A stretch of 50,861 bases of DNA, taken from assembly GCF_000308575.1 (NCBI RefSeq), contig NZ_BAFZ01000092.1, positions 1-50,861 of the forward strand, given 5' to 3'. Source of the DNA: Nocardia exalbida NBRC 100660 (GTDB taxonomy: Bacteria; Actinomycetota; Actinomycetes; Mycobacteriales; Mycobacteriaceae). Of the stretch, positions 35,711 through 42,964 are shown one piece after another; within the stretch, counting starts at the first letter, position 1, and each line of letters opens with the position of its first letter. The translations under genes and the position numbers were made by a program. The notes beneath the pieces were generated by a model. The model was not told where the DNA came from. It made no database searches and was given only the letters and a program-made list of their open reading frames with translations.

Positions 35711-37144
35711 GTGGCCATCACCGACATCAAAACATTCGCCCACCTGACAGCCGCCGATATCGAGACACTGGGACAGGAACTGGATTCCATCCGGCGTTCG
35801 GTGGAGTTGTCCCGTGGCGAGCGTGACGCGAAGTACATCAGGCGCGCGATCGCGGCGCAGCGCGGTCTCGAAGTCGCGGCTCGCGCCGTGCTGTTCGGCA
35901 GCCGCAACCGGTGGGCCTGGCTGACCGGCACCGCGCTGCTGTCGGTCGCCAAGATCATCGAGAACATGGAACTCGGGCACAACGTCAGCCACGGGCAATG
36001 GGACTGGATGAACGACCCGGAGATCCACTCCACCTCGTGGGAGTGGGACATGACCGGCCCCTCCGCGCAGTGGCGCCGCGCGCACAACTACTCCCACCAC
36101 ACCTATACCAATGTGCTGGGCAAGGACGAGGACCTCGGCTTCGGCATCCTGCGGATGACCCGCGACGAGCCGTGGCGGCCGATCCACCTGGTGCAGCCGC
36201 TGGCGAACCTGCTGCTGGCCGCGACCTTCGAGTGGGGCATCGCGCTGCACGACTGGGACATCGAGAAGGAGTTGTCGGGCGCACCGCGCCGCCTGATGTC
36301 GGAGCCGAACCTGGAGTTCGGACGCAAGATCTCCCGTCAGGTGGCCAAGGACTTCCTGTTCTATCCCGCGCTCACCGGACGGGCGTTCAAGCAGACGCTG
36401 AAAGCGAACGCGACGGCGAACCTGGTGCGCAACCTCTGGGCGTACGCGGTGATCTTCTGCGGTCACTTCCCCGACGGCGCGGAGAAGTTCACCATCGAGC
36501 AGCTGGAGAACGAGACCAGCGGCGAGTGGTACCTGCGCCAGATGCTCGGCAGCGCGAACTTCAAGGCCGGGCCCGCCATGGCGTTCATGAGCGGCAACCT
36601 GTGCTACCAGATCGAGCACCACCTGTTCCCCGATCTGCCGAGCAACCGATACCCGGAGATCGCGGTGCGGGTGCGCGAGTTGTGCGACAAGTACGACCTG
36701 CCCTACACCACCGGGTCGCTGGGCAAGCAGTATCTGCTCGCCTTCCGCACCATCCACAAGCTGGCGCTGCCGGACCGGTTCCTCAAGGCGACCGCCGACA
36801 ACGCTCCCGAGACCTCGTCGGAACGCAAGTTCGCCGGTATCACGCTGCCGTCGCTCGGCACGGAGTCCACGCACTGGCTGCGCATCGATCCGGAGACCGG
36901 CAAGCGCCGCGGCCTGCGTTCGGCATTGCACGAGGCGAAGGTCGTGCTGAAGGAGAAGGCGCGACAGGAGAAGGAGATGCTGCGCGAGGCCAAGGCGGCG
37001 CTGAAGGAGAAGGCCGAGCACGAGGGTCAGGTACTGCGGGACGCCAAGGTCGCGTTTCAGGAGCGGGCCCGGCACGAACAAGCGGCGCTGCGTGAAAAAG
37101 CCATGCGGGACAGGCGGTTTCGCTTCCTCCGAAGGGCGCGCTAA
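35711..37144 (+). CDS. desA3: DesA3-like membrane fatty-acid (acyl-CoA delta-9) desaturase with repeat tail
   Basis: The 477-residue integral di-iron desaturase has the three histidine boxes: H90xxxH94 (GHNVSH), H125xxxH129H130 (HNYSHH), and QIEHHLF near 303. It should introduce the delta-9 double bond into stearoyl/palmitoyl-CoA using the adjacent ferredoxin reductase. After about residue 400 the protein gains a tail absent from the paralogue at 37244: three 18-residue repeats of the form EAKxxLKEKAxxExxxLR (408-461), then a basic end (RFRFLRRAR). The GTG start has AAAGGA six bases upstream. It is cotranscribed with the reductase by spacing. Confidence 0.93.
   Translation: MAITDIKTFAHLTAADIETLGQELDSIRRSVELSRGERDAKYIRRAIAAQRGLEVAARAVLFGSRNRWAWLTGTALLSVAKIIENMELGHNVSHGQWDWMNDPEIHSTSWEWDMTGPSAQWRRAHNYSHHTYTNVLGKDEDLGFGILRMTRDEPWRPIHLVQPLANLLLAATFEWGIALHDWDIEKELSGAPRRLMSEPNLEFGRKISRQVAKDFLFYPALTGRAFKQTLKANATANLVRNLWAYAVIFCGHFPDGAEKFTIEQLENETSGEWYLRQMLGSANFKAGPAMAFMSGNLCYQIEHHLFPDLPSNRYPEIAVRVRELCDKYDLPYTTGSLGKQYLLAFRTIHKLALPDRFLKATADNAPETSSERKFAGITLPSLGTESTHWLRIDPETGKRRGLRSALHEAKVVLKEKARQEKEMLREAKAALKEKAEHEGQVLRDAKVAFQERARHEQAALREKAMRDRRFRFLRRAR
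36932..37093 (+). repeat. Three tandem 54-bp units encoding 18-residue helical repeats
   Basis: Units encode EAKVVLKEKARQEKEMLR, EAKAALKEKAEHEGQVLR and DAKVAFQERARHEQAALR. Eighteen residues equal five alpha-helical turns, so each repeat places the same face in register. The DNA units have diverged, so this is an old expansion held by protein-level constraint. Confidence 0.85.
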
Positions 37145-37206
37145 CCTACCAGCCGGCAACCACGACCGCAATAGGGTGATTGACACACCCACGCGGCGCA
37201 CCTCGC

Positions 37207-37239
37207 AACCTACGCTTTCGTAACTTACGGTAAAGTAAC
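37207..37239. promoter_or_regulatory. Two overlapping operator-like motifs and -10 of desaturase 2
   Basis: AACCTACGCTTTCGTAAC (37207-37224) and AACTTACGGTAAAGTAAC (37222-37239) both fit AACYTACKNTNNMGTAAS and share three bases. TAAAGT (37231-37236) inside the second is a -10 hexamer that ends seven bases before the ATG, so the gene looks leaderless and the motif would block RNA polymerase directly. Confidence 0.65.
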
Positions 37240-37243
37240 CCGT

Positions 37244-38500
37244 ATGGCGATCTCGGATGTCAAGGAATACGCGCACCTCACCGAGGCCGACGTGGAAGCA
37301 CTCGGCGCGGAATTCGACGCGATCCGGCGGGAAATCGAAGCCTCGCGCGGCGAGCGCGACGCGAAGTACATCCGCAATGTCATCAGGTTGCAGCGAGCCC
37401 TCGAGATCGGCGGCCGGGCGGTGCTGTTCGCCAGCCCGGTGCGCCCGGCCTGGCTGGCCGGCGTCGCCCTGCTCGGCACCGCCAAGATCATCGAGAACAT
37501 GGAGATCGGGCACAACGTCATGCACGGGCAGTGGGACTGGATGAACGATCCGGAGATCCACTCCAGCTCGTGGGAATGGGACAACACCGGTGCCGCCAAG
37601 CACTGGAAGCACACCCACAACTACCTGCACCACAAGTACACCAACGTGCTCGGCATGGACGACGACATCGGCTACGGCCTGCTGCGGGTGACGCGCGACC
37701 AGCGCTGGAAGCCGTTCAACCTGGGCAACCCGATCTACAACCTGGTGTTGCAGCTGTTCTTCGAGTACGGCGTCGCCATCCAGCACATGGAGCTGGGCAA
37801 GCTGGTGGCGGGCCGATACAAGCCGGGCTCCCCCGAGCGGGCCGAGTTCGAGCGCAAGCGCAGCGAGGCGCTCACCAAGATGGGCAAACAGGTCCTCAAG
37901 GATTACGTCATCTTCCCCGCCCTCACCGGCCCGGCGTTCTTCTCCACACTGACGGCCAACCTGGCGGCCAACGCGATCCGCAACGTCTGGTCCAACGCGG
38001 TCATCTTCTGCGGGCACTTCCCCGACGGGGCGGAGAAGTTCACCAAGGCCGACATCGATGGCGAGACACACGGCCAGTGGTACCTGCGCCAGATGCTCGG
38101 CAGCGCCAACATCTCCGGCGGCCCGGTCATGCACTTCATGACCGGCAACCTGAGCCACCAGATCGAGCACCACCTGTTCCCCGACCTGCCGAGCAACCGG
38201 TACGCCGACATCGCCGTGCGGGTGCGCGAGCTGGCCGACAAGTACGACCTGCCCTACACCACCGGCTCGCTGCCGGTGCAGTACTTCAAGGCGTGGCGCA
38301 CCATCCTCAAGCTGTCGCTGCCGAACAAGTACCTGCGGGCCACCACCGACGACGCGCCGGAGACCGCCTCGGAACGCAGGTTCGGGGGCAGCGCCACGGC
38401 CACCATCGATCCGGTGACCGGCCGGCGCCGTGGTCTGCGCACCGCGCTCGCCCAGGGTCGGCGGCGGCTCGCCCGGCGCGGCTCGCCCGCGGCGCGCTGA
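37244..38500 (+). CDS. Second DesA3-like membrane fatty-acid desaturase
   Basis: The 418-residue paralogue of the previous gene keeps all three histidine boxes (GHNVMHGQWDW, HNYLHHKYTN and QIEHHLFPDLPSNRY) and the same membrane layout. It lacks the 18-residue repeat tail and ends in a short basic stretch (GRRRLARRGSPAAR). It has its own promoter with two operator-like motifs and no ribosome-binding site, so it is regulated apart from the reductase-desaturase pair. It presumably uses the same reductase. The duplication is not present in the M. tuberculosis order as I recall. Confidence 0.92.
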   Translation: MAISDVKEYAHLTEADVEALGAEFDAIRREIEASRGERDAKYIRNVIRLQRALEIGGRAVLFASPVRPAWLAGVALLGTAKIIENMEIGHNVMHGQWDWMNDPEIHSSSWEWDNTGAAKHWKHTHNYLHHKYTNVLGMDDDIGYGLLRVTRDQRWKPFNLGNPIYNLVLQLFFEYGVAIQHMELGKLVAGRYKPGSPERAEFERKRSEALTKMGKQVLKDYVIFPALTGPAFFSTLTANLAANAIRNVWSNAVIFCGHFPDGAEKFTKADIDGETHGQWYLRQMLGSANISGGPVMHFMTGNLSHQIEHHLFPDLPSNRYADIAVRVRELADKYDLPYTTGSLPVQYFKAWRTILKLSLPNKYLRATTDDAPETASERRFGGSATATIDPVTGRRRGLRTALAQGRRRLARRGSPAAR

Positions 38501-38518
38501 TTCCACTCTTGCGGTGAC

Positions 38519-38547
38519 GTCGGCTCGGTCTCGGAATCCGAGCCGAC
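38519..38547. terminator. Hairpin after second desaturase gene
   Basis: A perfect 10-bp stem GTCGGCTCGG/CCGAGCCGAC around a 9-base loop lies 18 bases after the stop. No T-run follows. Confidence 0.55.
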
Positions 38548-38601
38548 TGGGCGTTACGGGCCGCTCGGCCGGGCCGTGTGCGGCGAGTTCGCCGGATTTG
38601 A

Positions 38602-39249
38602 TTGACTCAGACGGTGCATCCTGAGGTTCTGAGCGTCTACGAGGCCATCCGGCGGCGCCGCGACGTGCGCGCGGAGTTCACCGGCGAGGTCGTGGACGAG
38701 GCGACGCTGTGGCGGCTGCTGGACGCCGCGCACCGGGCGCCCAGCGTGGGGAATTCGCAGCCCTGGGATTTCGTCGTGGTCCGCGATCCGGCGACGCTGC
38801 GCAAGTTCGCCGACCATGTGGCGCGCAAGCGCACCGAGTTCCGGGACGCGCTGCCGCCCGAGCGTGCCGCTACCTTCGAGCCGATCAAGATCGAGGGCAT
38901 TCTGGAGAGCGGTACCGGAGTGGTGGTCTGCTACGACCACGATCGCGGCGGACCGCAGGTGCTCGGGCGGGCCACGGTGCCCGAAGCCGGTATCTACTCC
39001 GCGGTTCTCGCCATCCAGAATCTCTGGCTGGCGGCCACCGCCGAAGGCGTCGGCGTCGGGTGGGTGTCGTTCTACGATCCCGGCTTCCTGTCCGACCTGA
39101 TCGGCCTTCCGGAGGGCGTCCGCACGGTCGCCTGGCTGTGCGTCGGGCCGGTGCACGAATTCCAGCGCGTCCCCGATCTCGAGCGCTTCGGCTGGCGCGC
39201 GGGCAGACCGCTCACCGAGGCGGTGCACCGCGAAACCTATCGCGGCTGA
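38602..39249 (+). CDS. bluB: 5,6-dimethylbenzimidazole synthase (BluB-like)
   Basis: The 215-residue protein belongs to the nitroreductase fold and shows BluB features: YEAIRRRRDVRAEF, LDAAHRAPSVGNSQPWDF, AVLAIQNLWLAATAEGVGVGWVSF and ERFGWRAGRPLTEAV. BluB splits reduced FMN to form the lower ligand of vitamin B12. No cobalamin riboswitch was recognised upstream. The start is TTG at 38602 or GTG at 38614; neither has a good ribosome site. No other cobalamin gene is in the window, so it is a stand-alone accessory gene here. Confidence 0.85.
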   Translation: MTQTVHPEVLSVYEAIRRRRDVRAEFTGEVVDEATLWRLLDAAHRAPSVGNSQPWDFVVVRDPATLRKFADHVARKRTEFRDALPPERAATFEPIKIEGILESGTGVVVCYDHDRGGPQVLGRATVPEAGIYSAVLAIQNLWLAATAEGVGVGWVSFYDPGFLSDLIGLPEGVRTVAWLCVGPVHEFQRVPDLERFGWRAGRPLTEAVHRETYRG

Positions 39250-39394
39250 TCTCCCCGTCCCGATCGCGCATCGTTACGCAAATGTGGGGATCGTTCATGG
39301 TTCAATCGGATGCCCACTGGGTACGACAAGGGCGAAACTGCCTCTGACGCAGTGTTCTTCACGGGAGTTCGTCGGTTCCAGGAGGTTTTTGCAC

Positions 39395-39562
39395 ATGGCC
39401 AATGTCGATGCTGTTCGGCTGTCGAGCGAGCTGGGCATCGATCTGGCACAGGCGACGTTGCGCCTGCGTCGGGAAGGCATCCCCGGCGAGACCAAGCACC
39501 AGACCTGTCTGCGGATCCTCGCGGACGAGGGACGCAAGCGGCGGGGCGCCACGGGCAAGTGA
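39395..39562 (+). CDS. Small conserved-looking protein of 55 residues
   Basis: The product starts MANVDAVRLSSELGIDLAQA, continues TLRLRREGIPGETKHQTCL and ends in a basic tail (EGRKRRGATGK). It is probably two or three helices and soluble. I recognise no family. A strong ribosome site (GGAGG, nine bases before the ATG) and normal high-GC codon use support a real gene. It is convergent to the thiolase gene with a hairpin between them. Confidence 0.7.
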   Translation: MANVDAVRLSSELGIDLAQATLRLRREGIPGETKHQTCLRILADEGRKRRGATGK

Positions 39563-39570
39563 GGGCTCCG

Positions 39571-39600
39571 GGGCGGCGGTAGCCGAGGCGACCGCCGCCC
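39571..39600. terminator. Hairpin between small gene and thiolase
   Basis: GGGCGGCGGT pairs perfectly with ACCGCCGCCC around a 10-base loop, in the 80-base gap between convergent genes. Confidence 0.6.
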
Positions 39601-39642
39601 GGCGCGGGACCATGGCCTGCGGGTGCGCCCACGCCGCTCGCG

Positions 39643-40935
39643 TCAAACGCGTTCGAGCACCGCCGACGCGCCGATGCCGCCCGCGGCGCAAATCCCCAGC
39701 AGTGCTGTGTTCTTCCCCGTGCGGGCCAGCTCGTTGGCCATGGTGGTCACCATGCGCGCCCCGGTGGCCCCGAACGGGTGGCCGAGCGAGATCGAGCCAC
39801 CGTGCACGTTCAGCTTGTCGATGTCCACCTCACCGACGGCGGTGTCGCGATCCAGCCGGGTCTTGGCCCACTCGTCGCTGGCCAGCGCGGTCAGCACCGC
39901 CAAGGTCTGGGCGGCGAAGGCCTCGTGGATATCGACGAGATCGGCGTCGCCCAGCGACATCCCGGCCTTCTCCAGCGCCCGAGGCATCGAGATGGCCGGA
40001 CCGATCAGCACCTGATCGGCCGGATCGACGCTCACGTAGCTCCACGACCGGAACGCAGCCAGCGGCCGATACCCGAGGGCGTGCGCCTTCTCCTCGCTCA
40101 TCAACAGCACCGCGGCGGCCCCGTCGGTGAGCGGGCTGGCGTTGCCCGCGGTCACGCTGCCGTCCGCGGCGAAAACCGGCTTCAGAGTGGCCAGTTTCGC
40201 GATGCTGGTGTCGCCGCGCACCAAGCCGTCGCGCAGGATCTCCACGTCTTCGGGAGTGCGCACCCGCAGCACTTCGTCGTCGAACCGGCCGGACTCGATG
40301 GCGGCCGCCGCGCGATGGTGCGAGCGGGCGGCGAACTCGTCCTGGTCCGCGCGGCTCACGCCGTGGATGCGAGCCATCTTCTCGGCCGATTCGCCCATCA
40401 CCTCACCGGTGGTGCGCTCGGCGATCCTGGGCCGGCTCGGGAGCAGATCGGTGAACGGCGCGAGGCGCGCGACCGCGGACAGGTAGTCCTTCGGCTTCGG
40501 CTTGCCCAGCGCCAGCGGCGCCGCCGCGTGCACGACCTTCTGCGGCAACTTGACCTCGGCGTTCGAGGTGGAATCGCTGCCGCCCGCGATCATGATGTCG
40601 TACTCGCCCCGCTCGATCGCGGCCGCGGCCGAGGTGACCGCCTGCAAGCCGGAGGCGCAGGCCCTGGTCACCGTGTAGCCCTCGCAGCCCGGGTCCAGCC
40701 GCAGGTCCAGCGCGATCTCCCGGGCGATGTTCGGCGCCGCGCCGGGCAGGATGACACCGCCCCACACGATCGCCTCCACTTGCGCGCCGGGCAGCCCGGT
40801 TCGCTCCAGCAGTCCCCGTACCGCGGCGTCGGCCAGCGCGATGGAATCCATCCGCGTGTATCCGGTGAACGCGCGCAGGAACGGCGTGCGCGCACCGGAC
40901 ACGATCACGGCACGGCGAGCAGCTTTGGTGGCCAT
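39643..40935 (-). CDS. Thiolase, FadI-like acetyl-CoA C-acyltransferase
   Basis: The 430-residue thiolase has the nucleophile Cys in TRACASGLQAV (near residue 92), His in GHPFGATGARM and the second Cys in CAAGGIGAS. The length and the AAPNIAREIALDLRL segment resemble the FadI branch, which works with a FadJ-type multifunctional protein in beta-oxidation. No partner gene is adjacent. AAAGGA precedes the ATG. Upstream lies a palindromic AACTTAC-type motif that matches the one before the second desaturase, which links it to the lipid genes. Confidence 0.9.
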   Translation of the reverse strand: MATKAARRAVIVSGARTPFLRAFTGYTRMDSIALADAAVRGLLERTGLPGAQVEAIVWGGVILPGAAPNIAREIALDLRLDPGCEGYTVTRACASGLQAVTSAAAAIERGEYDIMIAGGSDSTSNAEVKLPQKVVHAAAPLALGKPKPKDYLSAVARLAPFTDLLPSRPRIAERTTGEVMGESAEKMARIHGVSRADQDEFAARSHHRAAAAIESGRFDDEVLRVRTPEDVEILRDGLVRGDTSIAKLATLKPVFAADGSVTAGNASPLTDGAAAVLLMSEEKAHALGYRPLAAFRSWSYVSVDPADQVLIGPAISMPRALEKAGMSLGDADLVDIHEAFAAQTLAVLTALASDEWAKTRLDRDTAVGEVDIDKLNVHGGSISLGHPFGATGARMVTTMANELARTGKNTALLGICAAGGIGASAVLERV

Positions 40936-40966
40936 GCGATTTCCTTTCGAAAGCCTCGGTCCACCA

Positions 40967-40986
40967 AACTTACTCTAAAGTAAGTT
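40967..40986. promoter_or_regulatory. Operator-like palindrome of the thiolase gene
   Basis: AACTTACTCTAAAGTAAGTT is an 8-bp inverted repeat with four central bases. Its first 18 bases fit AACYTACKNTNNMGTAAS, and TAGAGT on the minus strand lies inside it as a candidate -10. Sixteen of 20 positions equal the second desaturase-2 site. Confidence 0.65.
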
Positions 40987-41191
40987 CACCGTCGACCCCC
41001 TTCGCCGACGGTGAACCCGACGTAGCGGCACTCCCCTCCGCCGCCGCTGAACCGGTCCGCCGCGCGCCGTTGAGCGGCAGACCGGAGACGCCCGTCCCGG
41101 CGAACGCCCCTGCCCGTCCCGGAACCGCCGCAGGCCCTCCCCGGGACCTTCCGACGCAAAGAACCGTAACAAACTTTCGACCGATTTTCCA
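40987..41191. other. Gene-free stretch between thiolase and XRE promoters
   Basis: The part to about 41160 is GC-rich with no supported open frame. After that the sequence becomes AT-rich up to the promoter of the XRE gene. Nothing else was seen. Confidence 0.4.
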
Positions 41192-41236
41192 AATAGTTTC
41201 TATTGATTTGCCTAAGACCTCCTAGCGGCTTACCAT
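41192..41236 (+). promoter_or_regulatory. Promoter and inverted repeat of the XRE/ImmA cassette
   Basis: TTGCCT (41208-41213), a 17-base spacer and TACCAT (41231-41236) form a good housekeeping-type promoter. The start would lie within a few bases of the ATG at 41246, so the mRNA is leaderless or nearly so. AATAG-TTT-CTATT (41192-41204) just upstream of the -35 is a candidate operator. Confidence 0.6.
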
Positions 41237-41245
41237 GAACGCACT

Positions 41246-41947
41246 ATGCATAGCCCTTCGGAGCTGTCGCGGCAGAAGAGATTCGGGCGAATCATCAGAG
41301 AACGCCGGGACGAGCTCGGCCTCACCCAGCTACAGATCGGCGACCTCGGGGGACCTTCGGCGCCGACCATCCGGAAGATCGAGGACGGCGAGGCGACCAT
41401 CAGCATGCAGACGCTGAACAAGCTCGACGCCCCGCTGCGATGGTTGCCCGGCAGCGCCGCCCGCACCTACGCGGGCGGCGTTCCCGCCGCCGACGAACCC
41501 GCGAACGCTCCGCGCGGCGCAGGCGAATCGGTGGTGGCGGGCCCGGACGCGATCCGCTTCGAAATCTCCGATCTCACCGGTCTTCTCGCGGCTTCGGGCA
41601 GGCTCACCGACGCCGTCGAGAACGGTCGCACCACCGACCCGCAGGTGGTCGCGGCGATCGCGGAACTCAACCGGGTGGTCTCCAAGCTGTCCGCGCGGTA
41701 CGCGACCGCCATGCTCGAACGCAACGGCGGACCGGGCAGGCAGGTGCATCCGCTGGTGGAGATGGCCTTCGCGCACCTGCTCGCGATCCCCGCGGAGGCC
41801 AGCGACTCCGGCGAGCTACAGGAACGCCGGTACCGCCGCTGGCTGGCCGGTCGATCGGAGGATATCGATGCGGCGACCGAAGCCCGATTCCGCGCACGCT
41901 GGCTGGCGGCCAACATGGCGACGACAACGGTTCGAAACGGTGAGTGA
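41246..41947 (+). CDS. XRE-family helix-turn-helix regulator
   Basis: The 233-residue protein has an N-terminal Cro/C1-type domain (residues 10-65: FGRIIRERRDELGLTQ, GGPSAPTIRKIEDGEA, LNKLDAPLRWLPGSA) and a C-terminal helical region (about 105-230) with no recognised domain. It is the first gene of a four-gene run with an EspR-like protein, an ImmA-type peptidase and a multi-helix membrane protein. By analogy with ImmR and DdrO it may be a repressor cleaved by the peptidase. A leaderless-type promoter with a nearby inverted repeat suggests autoregulation. Confidence 0.85.
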   Translation: MHSPSELSRQKRFGRIIRERRDELGLTQLQIGDLGGPSAPTIRKIEDGEATISMQTLNKLDAPLRWLPGSAARTYAGGVPAADEPANAPRGAGESVVAGPDAIRFEISDLTGLLAASGRLTDAVENGRTTDPQVVAAIAELNRVVSKLSARYATAMLERNGGPGRQVHPLVEMAFAHLLAIPAEASDSGELQERRYRRWLAGRSEDIDAATEARFRARWLAANMATTTVRNGE

Positions 41948-41957
41948 CGAGGCAGCC

Positions 41958-42392
41958 ATGACCGACAACGGGCCCGACCGCGCGGCACTCGCGCTGAGTC
42001 ACAAGATCAATCGGCTGTTCGCCGTCGTGCATCCGCGCGACGCACCGGAACGCGGCGTCGAATCCGTCGCCGAGCAGGCAGGCGATTTTCTCGGTCGCCG
42101 GGTGCCGCCCGGCCTCCTGACGCGCCTGCGCGAAGGCGAGTTCGACGACGAGGACGCGGGCGCGGTCGATCCCGAGATCCTCGCCGCGGTGGCGCGCAGC
42201 TTCGGTGTGGCCGCCGACTATCTGCTCACCCGTGGCCCCGCCGCCGCCGCGATCGACCGGGAACTCGAGTTGCTTGCCACCATGCGCGACGCCAACGTCG
42301 CCAGCATCGCGCTGCGCGGTTCCAACATAGATCGGGGCATGCTCGCCAAGATCATCCAGAGCACGGCAGGGTCGATGCCGCCGAGTCGGTAG
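41958..42392 (+). CDS. EspR-like DNA-binding regulator
   Basis: The 144-residue protein resembles mycobacterial EspR: SHKINRLFAVVHP at the start, VPPGLLTRLREGEFD where EspR has its recognition helix, ILAAVARSFGVAADYLLT, and a C-terminal dimer-type helix with DRELELLATMRDANVASIALR. EspR is a nucleoid-type regulator of envelope and ESX-1 genes. Identity is modest, so the equivalence is structural only. ATG at 41958 has GAGG five bases upstream; a GTG at 41940 overlapping the XRE stop is the alternative. Spacing indicates one transcript with the XRE gene. Confidence 0.7.
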   Translation: MTDNGPDRAALALSHKINRLFAVVHPRDAPERGVESVAEQAGDFLGRRVPPGLLTRLREGEFDDEDAGAVDPEILAAVARSFGVAADYLLTRGPAAAAIDRELELLATMRDANVASIALRGSNIDRGMLAKIIQSTAGSMPPSR

Positions 42393-42439
42393 CATGCTTC
42401 CCTACATGGGCCACCGAGCTTTTGTAGGAGACCGATCGC

Positions 42440-42964
42440 ATGGCCATCCAGGCCCGGTTCCGGAGCTTGACCCGGGACCTCCCGATACCCCACCCCTGGG
42501 ATTTGCAGACCTACCTCGATGATGTCGCGGCGTACCGGGGCCGCAGCATCAGCCTGTTGCCGATCGATACCGCGCTGCTCGCGGGGACCGGATGCGGCAC
42601 GGGCAGCGGCCTGTGGATCGCCAAGCAGGACAGCGATGTCATCGCCTACGGGGCCGACACCACCGAGTGGCACGCCGAGCACATCATCGTGCACGAGCTC
42701 GGGCACATGCTGCTCGGGCACGGCCCGGAGCAATCCGAATCCGGTGAGGCGCCCACGAGCGCACCGTCCGTGGCCGCGGTCGCCGATCTGTTGCCCTCGA
42801 TCTCGCCCGAGTCGATCGCCCACGTGCTCGGCCGCACCGACTACGGCACCCGGCGCGAACGAGACGCGGAGACCTTCGCCGACATGGTGATGCTGCACGC
42901 CATGCGTCCGCCGAGCCGCGATTCGCTGCTGCACCGCACGTTCTTCCGCGACCGGCGGCGGTGA
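42440..42964 (+). CDS. ImmA/IrrE-family metallopeptidase
   Basis: The 174-residue protein has a gluzincin-type site H85ELGH89 in IIVHELGHMLLGH, preceded by the ImmA-type strand DSDVIAYGAD, and a likely third ligand in RRERDAETFADM. ImmA/IrrE peptidases cut partner XRE repressors (ImmR in ICEBs1, DdrO in Deinococcus), so the XRE or EspR-like protein encoded upstream is the likely substrate. The residue count is close to other small ImmA proteins. Its TGA overlaps the GTG of the membrane-protein gene by GTGA, meaning coupled translation. Confidence 0.88.
   Translation: MAIQARFRSLTRDLPIPHPWDLQTYLDDVAAYRGRSISLLPIDTALLAGTGCGTGSGLWIAKQDSDVIAYGADTTEWHAEHIIVHELGHMLLGHGPEQSESGEAPTSAPSVAAVADLLPSISPESIAHVLGRTDYGTRRERDAETFADMVMLHAMRPPSRDSLLHRTFFRDRRR

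Noticed and set aside
34496..38506. A 1336-codon minus-strand open frame over the reductase and both desaturases
   Set aside because: It mirrors three plus-strand genes with clear catalytic motifs; no motif or ribosome site supports the antisense reading.
38560..38614. Cobalamin riboswitch before bluB
   Set aside because: The gap after the desaturase terminator is too short and no B12-box-like core was seen.
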